A DNA stretch of 32,589 nucleotides from an uncultured Campylobacter sp. (GCF_937921625.1 NZ_CAKZTI010000001.1:1-32589); one strand, 5' to 3'; positions 15,074 to 23,435 are shown, numbered from the stretch's first letter. Notes: generated by a model not told the origin, from the letters alone. Program-made: numbers and translations.

Positions 15074-17794
15074 CTACTGCCAGCCTAGGGCTTTGCGTTT
15101 TAGGCGCATGTCGCTTACCATTTTTAGCGCAAGCGCTACCGGATCGGTATCTACGTGCATCACAGAGCCAAGTGCCCGCCTGGTGCCCTCTTTGAAAAAG
15201 TGTATGACATTTGCAGAGCCGTGGATTTGATACTCGACGCAGTGATATGAGTCTATGCCCATTAGGCGGAATCCGAGCGAGGCATCGACGCCCTTTTCGT
15301 TCGCCCACTCGGGAGAGGTGAAGGCAAGCGGCAGCTCGTAGAGATTTTTGTCTAGCACCCCTGCGATACCTGCGAAAATTCCGCTGGAGCGGGTGTTATC
15401 GATGCACTCGCCCACGTGCCATACCGGCGGAAGCTCATCTTTTTCTAAAAACGCCCGCAGCGACGCGCCTGCTTTTTTATACGCGCTTTTTTGGCAAAAG
15501 CCCAGCTTCATTAGCGGAAACGACGCGCAGCCGTTGGTTAGGATTAGGACGTTATTTTCGATCAGGGTTTGTGCGACATCTATGATAGCGCGCTCATAAG
15601 GCACTTTAGGATTGGTGCAGCCGACCATATTTACGATGCCTAAAATTTCACCGCTTTTTAGCGCGTGCGCTAACGGCTCCATGCCGCCGTAGTGTTTATG
15701 GACGAATTCTACTGAAAAGCCCACTTCGGCCTCGACTTCATACGGCGGGATATATACCGGCAGTCCCTTGCGCTTTTCGTGAGATTGCAATGCGCGGTCT
15801 AGAATTTTACGCGCTAAATTCCTAGTCTCGGCGATATTACTATGGTGATGATCGTAGCCTATATGCTCGGCTCCGGGAAGTCTAGCTGATGAGCTTGTGG
15901 TAACGACCTTGGTCTGGAAGCAGTTAGCCACGTCCATGATCGCAGGATAGACATCTTGGACATCGGCGACCCACAGATCAAGCGCGCCCGTACCTATGAC
16001 GAGTTCGGCAGTTACGGCGTTTGAGAGCGGCACAACGCCCCAGTTGCGATACATCGCCGATAGCCCAGAACAGCACACGCCGTAAAATGCGATCCCCTGT
16101 GCGCCTATTGCGCGAGCCTTGTCTTGATACTCCTTAGAATTTCCGATCTCCACTATTAGGCTTACTAATGTCGGCAGATGTCCGTGCACGGCGATATTGA
16201 CCCAGCCTTTTTTAAGCGCGCCCATATTGCTTTTGGAAGTTACGCGATCTCCTACGCCAAATAGCGCATCCGTAGCGATATTTGCAGCTACTACGCCGGT
16301 GAAGGTAAAAGCAAGCCCACAGCGCAAAAGATGCTGCATCACGCTGCGCCAGTCTCCATCCGTGCCTACACCCGTTCGGTGATATGCCTCAAAGACTTCG
16401 TTATACGCACTAATCGGCAAGATATCCAGCTTGCGCCATACCTCTTGACGCTCCTTAGGTGCGAGCGCAGTGATGGTTTTATACTCGCCGCTACTTTGCG
16501 AAAGATCTGTCAAAAGCGTATCGGCAAGCTCGATCGCTACCTCTTTTAACTCTCTGCCTTCAGTTGGAATTCCAAAGGCTTTGGCGGTATTGATGATTTT
16601 GTATTCGCCTATTATGGGCAGATCTAGCTTGCCCTGCGCCGCCCATTTTAGCGACAGCAGAAGCTCTCTGGCATGTGCGCCGTGTTGAGCTACGCCTGCA
16701 GCTACTTGGCGCAGTAGGTTGCGCGATACGATGAGATCAGCGTCCGCACCGCAAGTACCGCGATCAGCCTTTTTAGTAATTTTGCAAGGTCCCATATTGC
16801 AGATCTTACAGCATACTCCGGTAAGTCCATAGCTACACATAGGCATCTGTTTATCGAAGCGATCAAACGCCGTATCTACGCCGATCTGCTCCATCCTAAG
16901 CATCATTTCGCGCACGGCGGGATCAGGGGTTTTCTCAAGTACTTCTTGTTTTGTGGGGAAGGTCTTTTTGTATTCAAGCACTGCCTTCATATAATCCGCC
17001 GTAAATTCCGCCTCGTGAAAATGCTCGAAAAGATTGCCCTGCGCGTCTTTATGCGTGTGCGGACTAGCCTCTGCGGGCACTAAAACTTTTGGGATGCCGT
17101 GCTCGTCAAATCCAATAATCGCGCGATGAGAGTGGGGCTTGTGATCATGGCAATGTTTATCGTGCTCATGCGAGCTGATGGTGGAATCCTCGTCGCGCTC
17201 ATGCGAAGACGCCGCAGAATTTGCGCCGTATTCGTGCAAATAAGCTGCGAGGTTTTCTTCTTGATCGTGTGGGTGGGTCGCAAGATCTTCGTCGTGTAGA
17301 TGCGAGTGGATTGTGGAGCTATCGCTATGTTCGTGCGAGCAAGAGAAGTGGTCTTTGCTGCTTGGGCTCTTCGTAGGATTTGAGATGGAATTTATCAAAG
17401 AATCGGCCATGGAATTTGTCGTAGAGTTTATCGCGGATTTTTTAGCGTTGCCTGCGCTTTGATCGCTTGAGCGCCCCGCAAAGTTCGTGCTTGAAGCAGA
17501 GCTTGCGCTATCATCGTAACTCGGTGCAGAATTTCTGGCTTCGCAATCGCACTCGTCGCAGGAATTCTCACCTGCGGCGCGATTTTTAGAAATTTTGTCG
17601 CGAGTAAGCGAGGCAGAAGTCGTAGAATTTGCAGCGGAATTTTTAGCAGTGCTTGCACTTTTGTCGAAAACGGATGCGGCGGAGCTTTTGACCGCGTCCG
17701 CGGCAAAATTTTCCCCCTTATTTGCAGCGGAATTTTCATCCGTCGCAGCCTTCTTGCGTGAGCCTTTTTGTTTTGAGATTTTGTCGTTTGCCAT
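15074..17794 (-). CDS. cooS: Ni-Fe carbon monoxide dehydrogenase with His-rich N-terminal extension
   Basis: 906 residues from the ATG at 17794, chosen because AAGGAG lies six bases upstream; the frame stays open for 17 more codons. Residues about 290-906 are a CooS catalytic subunit (CO + H2O to CO2 + 2 electrons). Cluster D/B cysteines are C320, C328, C329, C332, C337 and C348 (GVCCKICNMGPCKI). C-cluster residues by memory alignment to C. hydrogenoformans CODH-II are the HGH at 537-539, C575, C726, C756 and C797, plus Lys834. The position of CODH-II Cys333 is Asp614 (DVQD). Residues 1-145 are disordered, rich in Asn/Ser/Ala. Residues 149-260 hold over 20 His with Asp/Glu, like a nickel-storage tail (CooJ, HypB). 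CooS is normally about 640 residues. No cooC, cooF or hydrogenase gene is nearby. Confidence 0.9.
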   Translation of the reverse strand: MANDKISKQKGSRKKAATDENSAANKGENFAADAVKSSAASVFDKSASTAKNSAANSTTSASLTRDKISKNRAAGENSCDECDCEARNSAPSYDDSASSASSTNFAGRSSDQSAGNAKKSAINSTTNSMADSLINSISNPTKSPSSKDHFSCSHEHSDSSTIHSHLHDEDLATHPHDQEENLAAYLHEYGANSAASSHERDEDSTISSHEHDKHCHDHKPHSHRAIIGFDEHGIPKVLVPAEASPHTHKDAQGNLFEHFHEAEFTADYMKAVLEYKKTFPTKQEVLEKTPDPAVREMMLRMEQIGVDTAFDRFDKQMPMCSYGLTGVCCKICNMGPCKITKKADRGTCGADADLIVSRNLLRQVAAGVAQHGAHARELLLSLKWAAQGKLDLPIIGEYKIINTAKAFGIPTEGRELKEVAIELADTLLTDLSQSSGEYKTITALAPKERQEVWRKLDILPISAYNEVFEAYHRTGVGTDGDWRSVMQHLLRCGLAFTFTGVVAANIATDALFGVGDRVTSKSNMGALKKGWVNIAVHGHLPTLVSLIVEIGNSKEYQDKARAIGAQGIAFYGVCCSGLSAMYRNWGVVPLSNAVTAELVIGTGALDLWVADVQDVYPAIMDVANCFQTKVVTTSSSARLPGAEHIGYDHHHSNIAETRNLARKILDRALQSHEKRKGLPVYIPPYEVEAEVGFSVEFVHKHYGGMEPLAHALKSGEILGIVNMVGCTNPKVPYERAIIDVAQTLIENNVLILTNGCASFPLMKLGFCQKSAYKKAGASLRAFLEKDELPPVWHVGECIDNTRSSGIFAGIAGVLDKNLYELPLAFTSPEWANEKGVDASLGFRLMGIDSYHCVEYQIHGSANVIHFFKEGTRRALGSVMHVDTDPVALALKMVSDMRLKRKALGWQ

Positions 17795-18011
17795 GGTTGT
17801 CTCCTTAAAATTTATTTTAAAAATAAGTGAGAATGTAGAGCTCAATAAATATACTGAAAAACTACATTATCTAATTCTTATAGATAAAATTTAACGTGAT
17901 TGTATTTTTTAATTGCTTTAAATTCCCTTAACAGCGCACTAAAATAAAAGATAAAATTTTATGAATAAAATATACTAAATAGCTTGATTTAAATTTCGCC
18001 AAGTGGCTCGA

Positions 18012-18650
18012 TCATCTTAGATAATCGATTAGCCTAGCGGAGATTTCGCGAAACTGCAAAATTTTATGCCCCTTTTTCTCGCGCATGAAGTCCTGCGCGT
18101 CGCGCAGTCTCGCAAACGTGATGAGATCGTCGCCTCTTGCGCTTTGCAGCACGCTGCCGAAAACATAAAACGCGTCCTGCGCCCGCAAAATTTCGCCGCT
18201 TGCGTAATCGGTGACGTAAAGCTCTGCACCGCCGAAATTTGCGTTCGTGGAATTGGACTCGCCTAAATTGCCGTTAGCGGAATTTTTACTCATCAAATTT
18301 TCCTCTGCGGAAGCCGCGCCGTTATTGCCGCTCAAATTTTCGCCCTCGAAAAAATATGCAAACATTGCCTTGGGCGAAGCAAACGCGAGCGCTCTGCCGT
18401 CTTTGAGCCTTGCATAGGCGCGAAATTCAGGGTGCGCGCTAGTATCGATGCCGTATTTGGCGCAGGTAAGATTTACGTCTTTGAGCCACGCAATCTCGCG
18501 CGCAGATTTGAAATTTTGCGCCGAGCCGGAGCCTGTACTATTGGGCGTGCCTAAATTTTGCGCCGAGCCGGAGCTTTGAGCCGCGGAATTTTGTATCTCA
18601 GCTGCACCGCAAAGCGCTATAAATGCCGCCAAAATGAGTGGAAATTTCAC
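18012..18650 (-). CDS. NosL-like exported protein lacking the Cys pair
   Basis: 212 residues from a GTG that overlaps the nosY stop (GTGA). Signal peptide at about 1-16. Residues 52-210 follow the NosL order: LTCAKYG at 61-67 where CxxCGM would be, YARLKDGRALAFASPKAMF at 79-97, ELYVTDYASGEILRAQDAFYV at 143-163, LITFARLRDAQDF at 176-188 and HKILQF near the end. Only one Cys (63) remains, so the known Cu(I) site of NosL is not present. Two low-complexity insertions rich in Asn, Ser, Ala and Gly (about 20-48 and 105-141) break the domain. It is last in the nos gene set, coupled to nosY. It may be a structural partner of NosY or the true NosL, or a decaying copy. Confidence 0.7.
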   Translation of the reverse strand: MKFPLILAAFIALCGAAEIQNSAAQSSGSAQNLGTPNSTGSGSAQNFKSAREIAWLKDVNLTCAKYGIDTSAHPEFRAYARLKDGRALAFASPKAMFAYFFEGENLSGNNGAASAEENLMSKNSANGNLGESNSTNANFGGAELYVTDYASGEILRAQDAFYVFGSVLQSARGDDLITFARLRDAQDFMREKKGHKILQFREISARLIDYLR

Positions 18651-19474
18651 GCTAAATCCTTCGATCTAAAGATAAAATAGCCCAAAATCAGGCTTGCCGC
18701 GCCCAGAGCGATCGGATAGAGCAGCGAAAAGGCGATGAAAAGCCCGCGCCCGAAGTGATCTAGGATAAAATACGCCGTCGTACCGATGACCGCAAGATCG
18801 GGATCAAATAGGCTGATGGCGGCGATGCGGAAGTCCTCCATCGGGTTTGCTAGGGCGATTGCGAAAATGAGATTTTCGTTCACGCCCGTTTTTGCGAGCA
18901 GTCCGATTAGCACGAGATCCAAAAACGCAAGGCAGAAAAGCCAGACGAAAAACGCAAGCCCAAGCCCCATCTCTTGGCTTTTTGAAACGGCGCAGATCAA
19001 AAACGCTACGCCTAAAAATGCCGCGCACAAGCTAAAAAGCAGCCCCGTATAAAGCAGGCAGATCGCCCACGGAATGCCCGTGCCCTTGATCGCGCCCCAA
19101 ACGATTGCGAGCAGCAGCGACAAAAATATCGGCACGAACACTCCAAACAGCCTTCCCAGCGCCTTGCCGTAATAATACTGCGCCTGCGAGATCGGAAAGC
19201 TTAGCAAGTATTCTAAGATATTTAGGTCGCGATCGGCTAGGATCGCCTTGCTGGTGGTGACGAGCACGAAGACGGGCAGGATGATGATGCAGATCTGAAT
19301 AAACAGTAGCAGCAGTCGCGAAAGCCCGCTGAAACCGAGCACGCGCGAATCGGTCACCCCCGTGATGAAAAACGCCGCCACGAGCCCGCTAAAGATCAGC
19401 AGATAGAGCAAAAACCAGCGCGAGCGGAAGGACTCTTTGATGTCCAAAGCGGCGATGGTGAGTAAATTTTTCAT
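18647..19474 (-). CDS. nosY: NosY, ABC permease for NosZ maturation
   Basis: 275 residues with six TM helices, the normal NosY size. Starts MKNLLTIAALDIKESFRSRW, the usual short cytoplasmic helix before TM1, and includes LADRDLNILEYLLSFPISQ, the coupling segment that contacts the NosF ATPase. NosDFY is known from Pseudomonas stutzeri to pass copper/sulfur needs for the CuZ site of NosZ using ATP hydrolysis in the cytoplasm and NosD in the periplasm. Here nosY is separated from nosF by nosL and a 653-base gap, unlike the compact order of Wolinella, so it may have its own promoter inside that gap. Confidence 0.88.
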   Translation of the reverse strand: MKNLLTIAALDIKESFRSRWFLLYLLIFSGLVAAFFITGVTDSRVLGFSGLSRLLLLFIQICIIILPVFVLVTTSKAILADRDLNILEYLLSFPISQAQYYYGKALGRLFGVFVPIFLSLLLAIVWGAIKGTGIPWAICLLYTGLLFSLCAAFLGVAFLICAVSKSQEMGLGLAFFVWLFCLAFLDLVLIGLLAKTGVNENLIFAIALANPMEDFRIAAISLFDPDLAVIGTTAYFILDHFGRGLFIAFSLLYPIALGAASLILGYFIFRSKDLA

Positions 19475-20127
19475 TCTTTTCCTTTATTGCGCCTCGGTGC
19501 GCTTTTAAATTTAGATTTCTCGTGCGGCTTAAATGCGCGCTTTTAAGCTCGGCCCCGTTTTGCCGCGCGGATTTTACAACCTTAAATTTGCCAGCCAAGC
19601 TTTAAATGGGCGGCAAAATTTTATCCGCCGCCTGTGACTGCGGATCGCGCATAAATTTTAAATTTACGGCTCGCTTGCGGTGCACTCAAACAGCGCGCTG
19701 TTTGCCGCCCGCTATCCGTCATCCGCCGCAGTTTTAAAATTTAGCCGTTTAACGGACCGCTTAAATTTTAGCTTCGTAAAATTTCAAAGCTGGGCGTATC
19801 CCGCGGCATAAAATTTTAAAATTCTAAAAATCCCGAATCGGCTAATTCCGCGCCGGATAAATTTTAAATTTACGGCGAAATTTTAAACCAGAGCGTCCGC
19901 GTAAATTTTAATTCGGCAGAACGAAGTCTCGCACCGTGCGTTAAATTTAGCTACGTTACAAGATAAAATTTTGCAACCGTTTTCTAAGCCTAGCTTTGCC
20001 TCATGCCGAAGTTGCAAAGTAAAATTTCATCTCGTCTGCTCTCGTTTGCGGCGGCGCGCTGAAATTTCAGGCTTTAAATTTAGTGCAAAACGAAGCCGCT
20101 TAAAATTTCGTCTTAGCCAAAACGTCC
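19475..20127. repeat. repeat-filled spacer inside the nos gene set
   Basis: No gene is supported. The stretch alternates AAATTTTAAAATT, TAAATTTTAAATTTACGG and GTAAATTTTA cores with CG-rich words (GCCGCC, CGCGCG) at roughly 25-45 base spacing. It separates nosL from nosY, genes that are otherwise parts of one tightly packed operon. A 146-codon plus-strand frame near its right end is antisense to nosL and read-through of repeats. Confidence 0.6.
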
Positions 20128-20823
20128 TTAATGCGAGTGCCCTGAATGCATATCGTGCGCCGTGCCGTTACCCTCGTGCATCTGCCCCATATTGTGCGGC
20201 GCGCCTTGAGAGTGCGCCGTGCTGCCCGCATCGCCGCCCATGCCATGATCTGAGCCGTGAGTATGTCCCATACCGCTCATGCCGTGCTCTGCGGAGCGAG
20301 GATCCTTCATGCCGCCCATATCGCCATGATCGTGCATACTTCCCAGATCGCCGTGCGCATCGCGACCCATATCGCCCATTCCCATGCCGTGCGAGCCGCC
20401 GCCTGCTTTAAGCGCTGCGACTACTTGATCGAAGCTGAAGTCTTGCTTGCCCTCTTGCTTGTTTTTAAACGCGCCCCAGCCGAACGACATAGGGGTTTTA
20501 AAGCCCTTGTAAAAATGCGCCGTGCGTGCGTCGATAAACTCGCCGTTGCCGCTAGCGTCATTGATGTAAATTTTAGCGTCCTTTAGCCAGTTTAGTTTGT
20601 CGTTGGTAACCATAAAATCCACCAAGCAGCCGATGTCGTCAAAGTAGTGGTTTTTACCGTCCACGCGCACATCGACGCTGAAGCGGTTATCGCTAATCGC
20701 CATCTGGCAGTGCTCGCATACGTCTCTGTCGTAGTGGACGTTGCCGTAGTCTTTCTCGTCGCCGCAGCCTAAAAACGTAAGCGCCGCAAGTGCGCAAAGC
20801 ATAATTTTAAACATTTTTATCAT
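20128..20823 (-). CDS. nosL: NosL copper chaperone with His/Met-rich tail
   Basis: 231 residues. Lipoprotein signal with lipobox TFLGC (Cys20). Residues 30-135 are NosL: CEHCQM at 36-41 is the CxxCxM Cu(I) site, YFDDIGC at 60-66 and TPMSFGWGAF at 110-119 are the usual turns. NosL hands copper to apo-NosZ in the periplasm. Residues 141-231 are an added tail of Gly, Asp, His and Met containing about 15 His and 12 Met, in HGMGMGDMG- and HDHGDMGGM-like steps, a composition typical of copper-binding tails. Usual NosL proteins end soon after the domain. The start at 20823 has GGAGG seven bases upstream and overlaps nosF by 17 bases. A second ATG three codons in is less favoured. Confidence 0.92.
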   Translation of the reverse strand: MIKMFKIMLCALAALTFLGCGDEKDYGNVHYDRDVCEHCQMAISDNRFSVDVRVDGKNHYFDDIGCLVDFMVTNDKLNWLKDAKIYINDASGNGEFIDARTAHFYKGFKTPMSFGWGAFKNKQEGKQDFSFDQVVAALKAGGGSHGMGMGDMGRDAHGDLGSMHDHGDMGGMKDPRSAEHGMSGMGHTHGSDHGMGGDAGSTAHSQGAPHNMGQMHEGNGTAHDMHSGHSH

Positions 20824-21445
20824 CTACGATCCTCCCTAGATCCATACAAATCATTCTTTTTACCAGCCCTCCCACTTCCTCGAGCCTATGCGAGATAAAG
20901 ATTAAGCTTTTGTCTTTTGCGTGGTTGTGCAAAAGTGTCTTAAAACGCTCGCGCGCGCTCGGATCGAGATTGGCGGTCGGTTCATCAAAAATCATCGCCT
21001 TACTAGCTCTACCGAATGCTAGCGCAATTAAGAATTTTTGTTTCATACCGCCGGATAGCTTATGAAAGGGTTTGTTTAAATTTGAACTCAGATCAAGCTC
21101 CATTTCGCCGCAAAATTTTACTATATCCGCTCTGCTTGCGTCCGCCGTGCGCTCGGCGAAATAGATGAGCTCATTTAGGCTCAGCTTAAGCGGCGGCGGG
21201 GTTTGCGGCACGAAGCTGATACCGCGTAGAGCGCGGCTGCGCTGCTTAAACGAATCAAATCCGTCGATAGCGACGCTACCACTTGTGGGTATGTATTCGC
21301 CCAAAATCGTCCGCATCAGCGAGCTTTTGCCCGCGCCGTTTTGCCCGACGAAAAGCACTTGCTCGCCGTCCGCGATATTTAGATCGATATCTTTTAAAAC
21401 GAATTGATCTGCGAATTTCTTGCTTACGTTTTTAATCTCTATCAT
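20807..21445 (-). CDS. nosF: NosF, ABC ATPase for NosZ maturation
   Basis: 212 residues. Walker A GQNGAGKSS at 34-42, Q-loop VPQTPPP at 79-85, signature LSGGMKQK at 130-137, Walker B MIFDEP at 151-156 then TANLD, and switch His in ISHR. Complete ATPase, slightly shorter than the Pseudomonas protein, as usual for the Campylobacterota form. It pairs with NosY. It lies 8 bases after nosH and overlaps nosL, so it belongs to the main operon. Confidence 0.9.
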   Translation of the reverse strand: MIEIKNVSKKFADQFVLKDIDLNIADGEQVLFVGQNGAGKSSLMRTILGEYIPTSGSVAIDGFDSFKQRSRALRGISFVPQTPPPLKLSLNELIYFAERTADASRADIVKFCGEMELDLSSNLNKPFHKLSGGMKQKFLIALAFGRASKAMIFDEPTANLDPSARERFKTLLHNHAKDKSLIFISHRLEEVGGLVKRMICMDLGRIVDDKNV

Positions 21446-21453
21446 AGACTTCC

Positions 21454-22356
21454 TTAGATCATATCTTTTAGCTTATTGCCGATACCGAGTGCGTCTTGGT
21501 GACACACGTCGATACAGCGTCCGCATAGCGTGCAGTCGATCCCTTTTAACATAAATTTGCTCTTATCGCCCAGGTTTTCGGACGCCTTTTTTTTAGTGAT
21601 GTCTAGCACGTGCGAGACGAAGCAGACGTCTTGGCAAACGCCGCAGTGATCGCACCTGTTTTTATCCCAAGTAATCTTGCTAAGGCTAGCTTTCGCCGCA
21701 AGCGAATAGGTACTGCCTAGCGGGCATAGGTACGTGCACCACACCCGTCTGCTAAAAAATACTTCGAGCAAAAACACAAAAACGATCCAAAGTCCCGCCA
21801 GCGAGAAGCCGTAGATGATGAAGCGCGATAAAATTCCCACGACGTTAAAAATTTCAAAAACGAGCAGATCAGTAATCGCGCTTAGCACCAAAAACGCCGC
21901 CCAGATCGCATATCGCATACCGCGAGGCAATGAGCGTTCCTTGATGACGCGCTTAGCGATTAGCGTATTATGCAGCTTTTCGCCGATCTCGCTAAGCGCT
22001 CCGTAAGGACAGATCCACGAGCAAAACGCCTTGCCGCCCGCGATGAAATAAAACAGCAAAATGGTACCCGAGCCGATAAGCAGATTTATCGGCAGATCCT
22101 TGTGCGCGGCGATCACCTCAAGGGTGGCAAAGGGATCTGCTAGGTGAAAGCCAAGTATTCGCGAGCCGCTGATGTCGCCTTCTAAAATTTGAATATCCGC
22201 ACGAAAGGAAAGCACGAAGAGCAGATGCACCAAAAATACCGTGGCGTAGCGCAGCGCCCGAATACTGGGGCGCCATTTGCCGTTTTTATTTCTAAGCGCG
22301 AAGGTCGAGAAAAAGCTCGTATTTTTGATCGTGCATCGCGAATTATATTTATCCAA
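21454..22356 (-). CDS. nosH: NosH, membrane ferredoxin-type quinol dehydrogenase subunit
   Basis: 300 residues, NapH/NosH type. Four or five TM helices (near 36-52, 90-107, 148-168 and 175-200), two CxxxCP motifs at the membrane (CSWICP from 112, CTYLCP from 207) and two [4Fe-4S] sites in the C-terminal part (CDHCGVCQDVC from 235, CTLCGRCIDVC from 275). In the Wolinella model NosG and NosH form a menaquinol dehydrogenase feeding the periplasmic cytochromes. The only usable start is TTG at 22356, three bases after the nosC2 stop in the same frame; no ATG occurs in the first 140 codons. Confidence 0.9.
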   Translation of the reverse strand: MDKYNSRCTIKNTSFFSTFALRNKNGKWRPSIRALRYATVFLVHLLFVLSFRADIQILEGDISGSRILGFHLADPFATLEVIAAHKDLPINLLIGSGTILLFYFIAGGKAFCSWICPYGALSEIGEKLHNTLIAKRVIKERSLPRGMRYAIWAAFLVLSAITDLLVFEIFNVVGILSRFIIYGFSLAGLWIVFVFLLEVFFSRRVWCTYLCPLGSTYSLAAKASLSKITWDKNRCDHCGVCQDVCFVSHVLDITKKKASENLGDKSKFMLKGIDCTLCGRCIDVCHQDALGIGNKLKDMI

Positions 22357-22359
22357 GAC

Positions 22360-22806
22360 TTACTCTTTAAATTTTGAAATTTCATCCGCGAGCTTATCTA
22401 GGCTCTCGTCGCTTACGTTGGTTAGCAGTCCGCTCATCAGGCTGTTTTTGATCTTACCCGCTTTATAATCTTTGAGGCTTGCTAAAATTTGTTCCTTGCT
22501 CTTGCCGCCGATCGGCGGAGCGATCTTGCCGCGTCCGTCATCGCCGTGGCAGGGCGCGCAGCTTACCAGATAGGAGCTACTAACCTTAAAATCGCGTTCT
22601 TTGACGCTCTGCTCTAAAATTTTAATATTTTTTACGTCCTTATCGTCGATGAGATCAACGCTTTTGCTCTGCGGTGCGGGCTTTGCTTGCGCTTGCGGCT
22701 TGACTTCCTGCTGCGGCGCGCTAGAATCGTCCGAACTAGCCATAAAGATCATCAGCGCGATCAGTGCTACACCCAAAATCAAAGCTAAAATTTTGCCCGG
22801 TTTCAT
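22360..22806 (-). CDS. nosC2: NosC2, monohaem cytochrome c
   Basis: 148 residues with an N-terminal TM anchor (about 5-23) and a Gln/Pro/Ala linker. One c-type haem site, CAPCH at 83-87, followed by GDDGRGKIAPPIGG, a class I pattern, with a Met ligand likely in NSLMSG near 123-128. It is one of the paired cytochromes of the Wolinella-type nos cluster, proposed to carry electrons between NosG/NosH and the haem domain of NosZ. The start overlaps the nosC1 stop by four bases. Confidence 0.88.
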   Translation of the reverse strand: MKPGKILALILGVALIALMIFMASSDDSSAPQQEVKPQAQAKPAPQSKSVDLIDDKDVKNIKILEQSVKERDFKVSSSYLVSCAPCHGDDGRGKIAPPIGGKSKEQILASLKDYKAGKIKNSLMSGLLTNVSDESLDKLADEISKFKE

Positions 22807-23435
22807 TTCTGCTCCTTAAATTGTTTGTTGAACTCGTAAATTTCTTTCGCCATCGTCTCTATCTGCTGCTCGCTCATGCCGTTTACGAGCTGCACCATAA
22901 GAGGATTAGGCTTTTCTTTGAATTTATACTTTTTAATCATATCCACGATCTGCGCGTCGGTTTTATCCAGAAGCGACGGACCTATGATGCCGTTGGCGTA
23001 GTCGTCGTGGCACGCTGAACAGCGCAGGATAAAATCATGCCCAAGGCGCTTTTTCATCAGATCGAAATTTAGCTTTTCGTATTGATTTTTAATGCTCGAA
23101 TATGCCACGATATTTTTAGTCGTTTCGTTCACATCGCCGTTTAGATTAAAATTTACCTTTCGCTCGCCATAAAAATCGTAGCTTACGAACTTATCGTCCT
23201 TCTTAGGCGCTTCGCCGCTTTTAACGCTGATGCGAGGCTTTGCAGTATGATTTTGTTCCGCGCTCTGCGATGCGGAATTTGAACTCGCAGAGCCTTGCCT
23301 TGCGGAGTTTTGTGAGACTGAATTTTGCCCTGCGGAGCTTGTCGCGGCAGAGCTTGAACTGCCGTCATCTCCGCAGCCACACAGCAAAAGCGCCACAGCT
23401 AGCGAGCAGAGGTAGAATTTAATAGAGTTTTTCAT
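22803..23435 (-). CDS. nosC1: NosC1, monohaem cytochrome c lipoprotein
   Basis: 210 residues. Lipobox LLLCGC with the acylated Cys at 21, then a Ser/Asn/Ala/Gln low-complexity linker (about 25-65, SVSQNSARQGSASSNSAS-like) and the cytochrome domain. Haem site CSACH at 139-143, with a Met ligand probably in PNPLMVQLVNGM. Longer than its partner because of the linker. Overlaps nosG and nosC2 by four bases each. Expected to be tethered in the periplasm and to pass electrons to NosC2 or NosZ. Confidence 0.88.
   Translation of the reverse strand: MKNSIKFYLCSLAVALLLCGCGDDGSSSSAATSSAGQNSVSQNSARQGSASSNSASQSAEQNHTAKPRISVKSGEAPKKDDKFVSYDFYGERKVNFNLNGDVNETTKNIVAYSSIKNQYEKLNFDLMKKRLGHDFILRCSACHDDYANGIIGPSLLDKTDAQIVDMIKKYKFKEKPNPLMVQLVNGMSEQQIETMAKEIYEFNKQFKEQK

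Noticed and set aside
17428..17739. 103-codon minus-strand frame overlapping the cooS start region
   Set aside because: It is the same DNA as the low-complexity cooS N-terminus in another frame; cooS has the ribosome site and continues into the catalytic core.
15074..17794. Hybrid cluster protein (Hcp) instead of CooS
   Set aside because: The GVCCKICNMGPCKI block, the VGCTNPK, TNGCAS and GECIDN blocks and the HGH match CooS order; Hcp lacks this set.
19971..20411. 146-codon plus-strand frame
   Set aside because: Antisense to the His-rich nosL tail and the repeat spacer; Arg/Cys/Ser-rich composition comes from the complement of His/Met/Gly codons.
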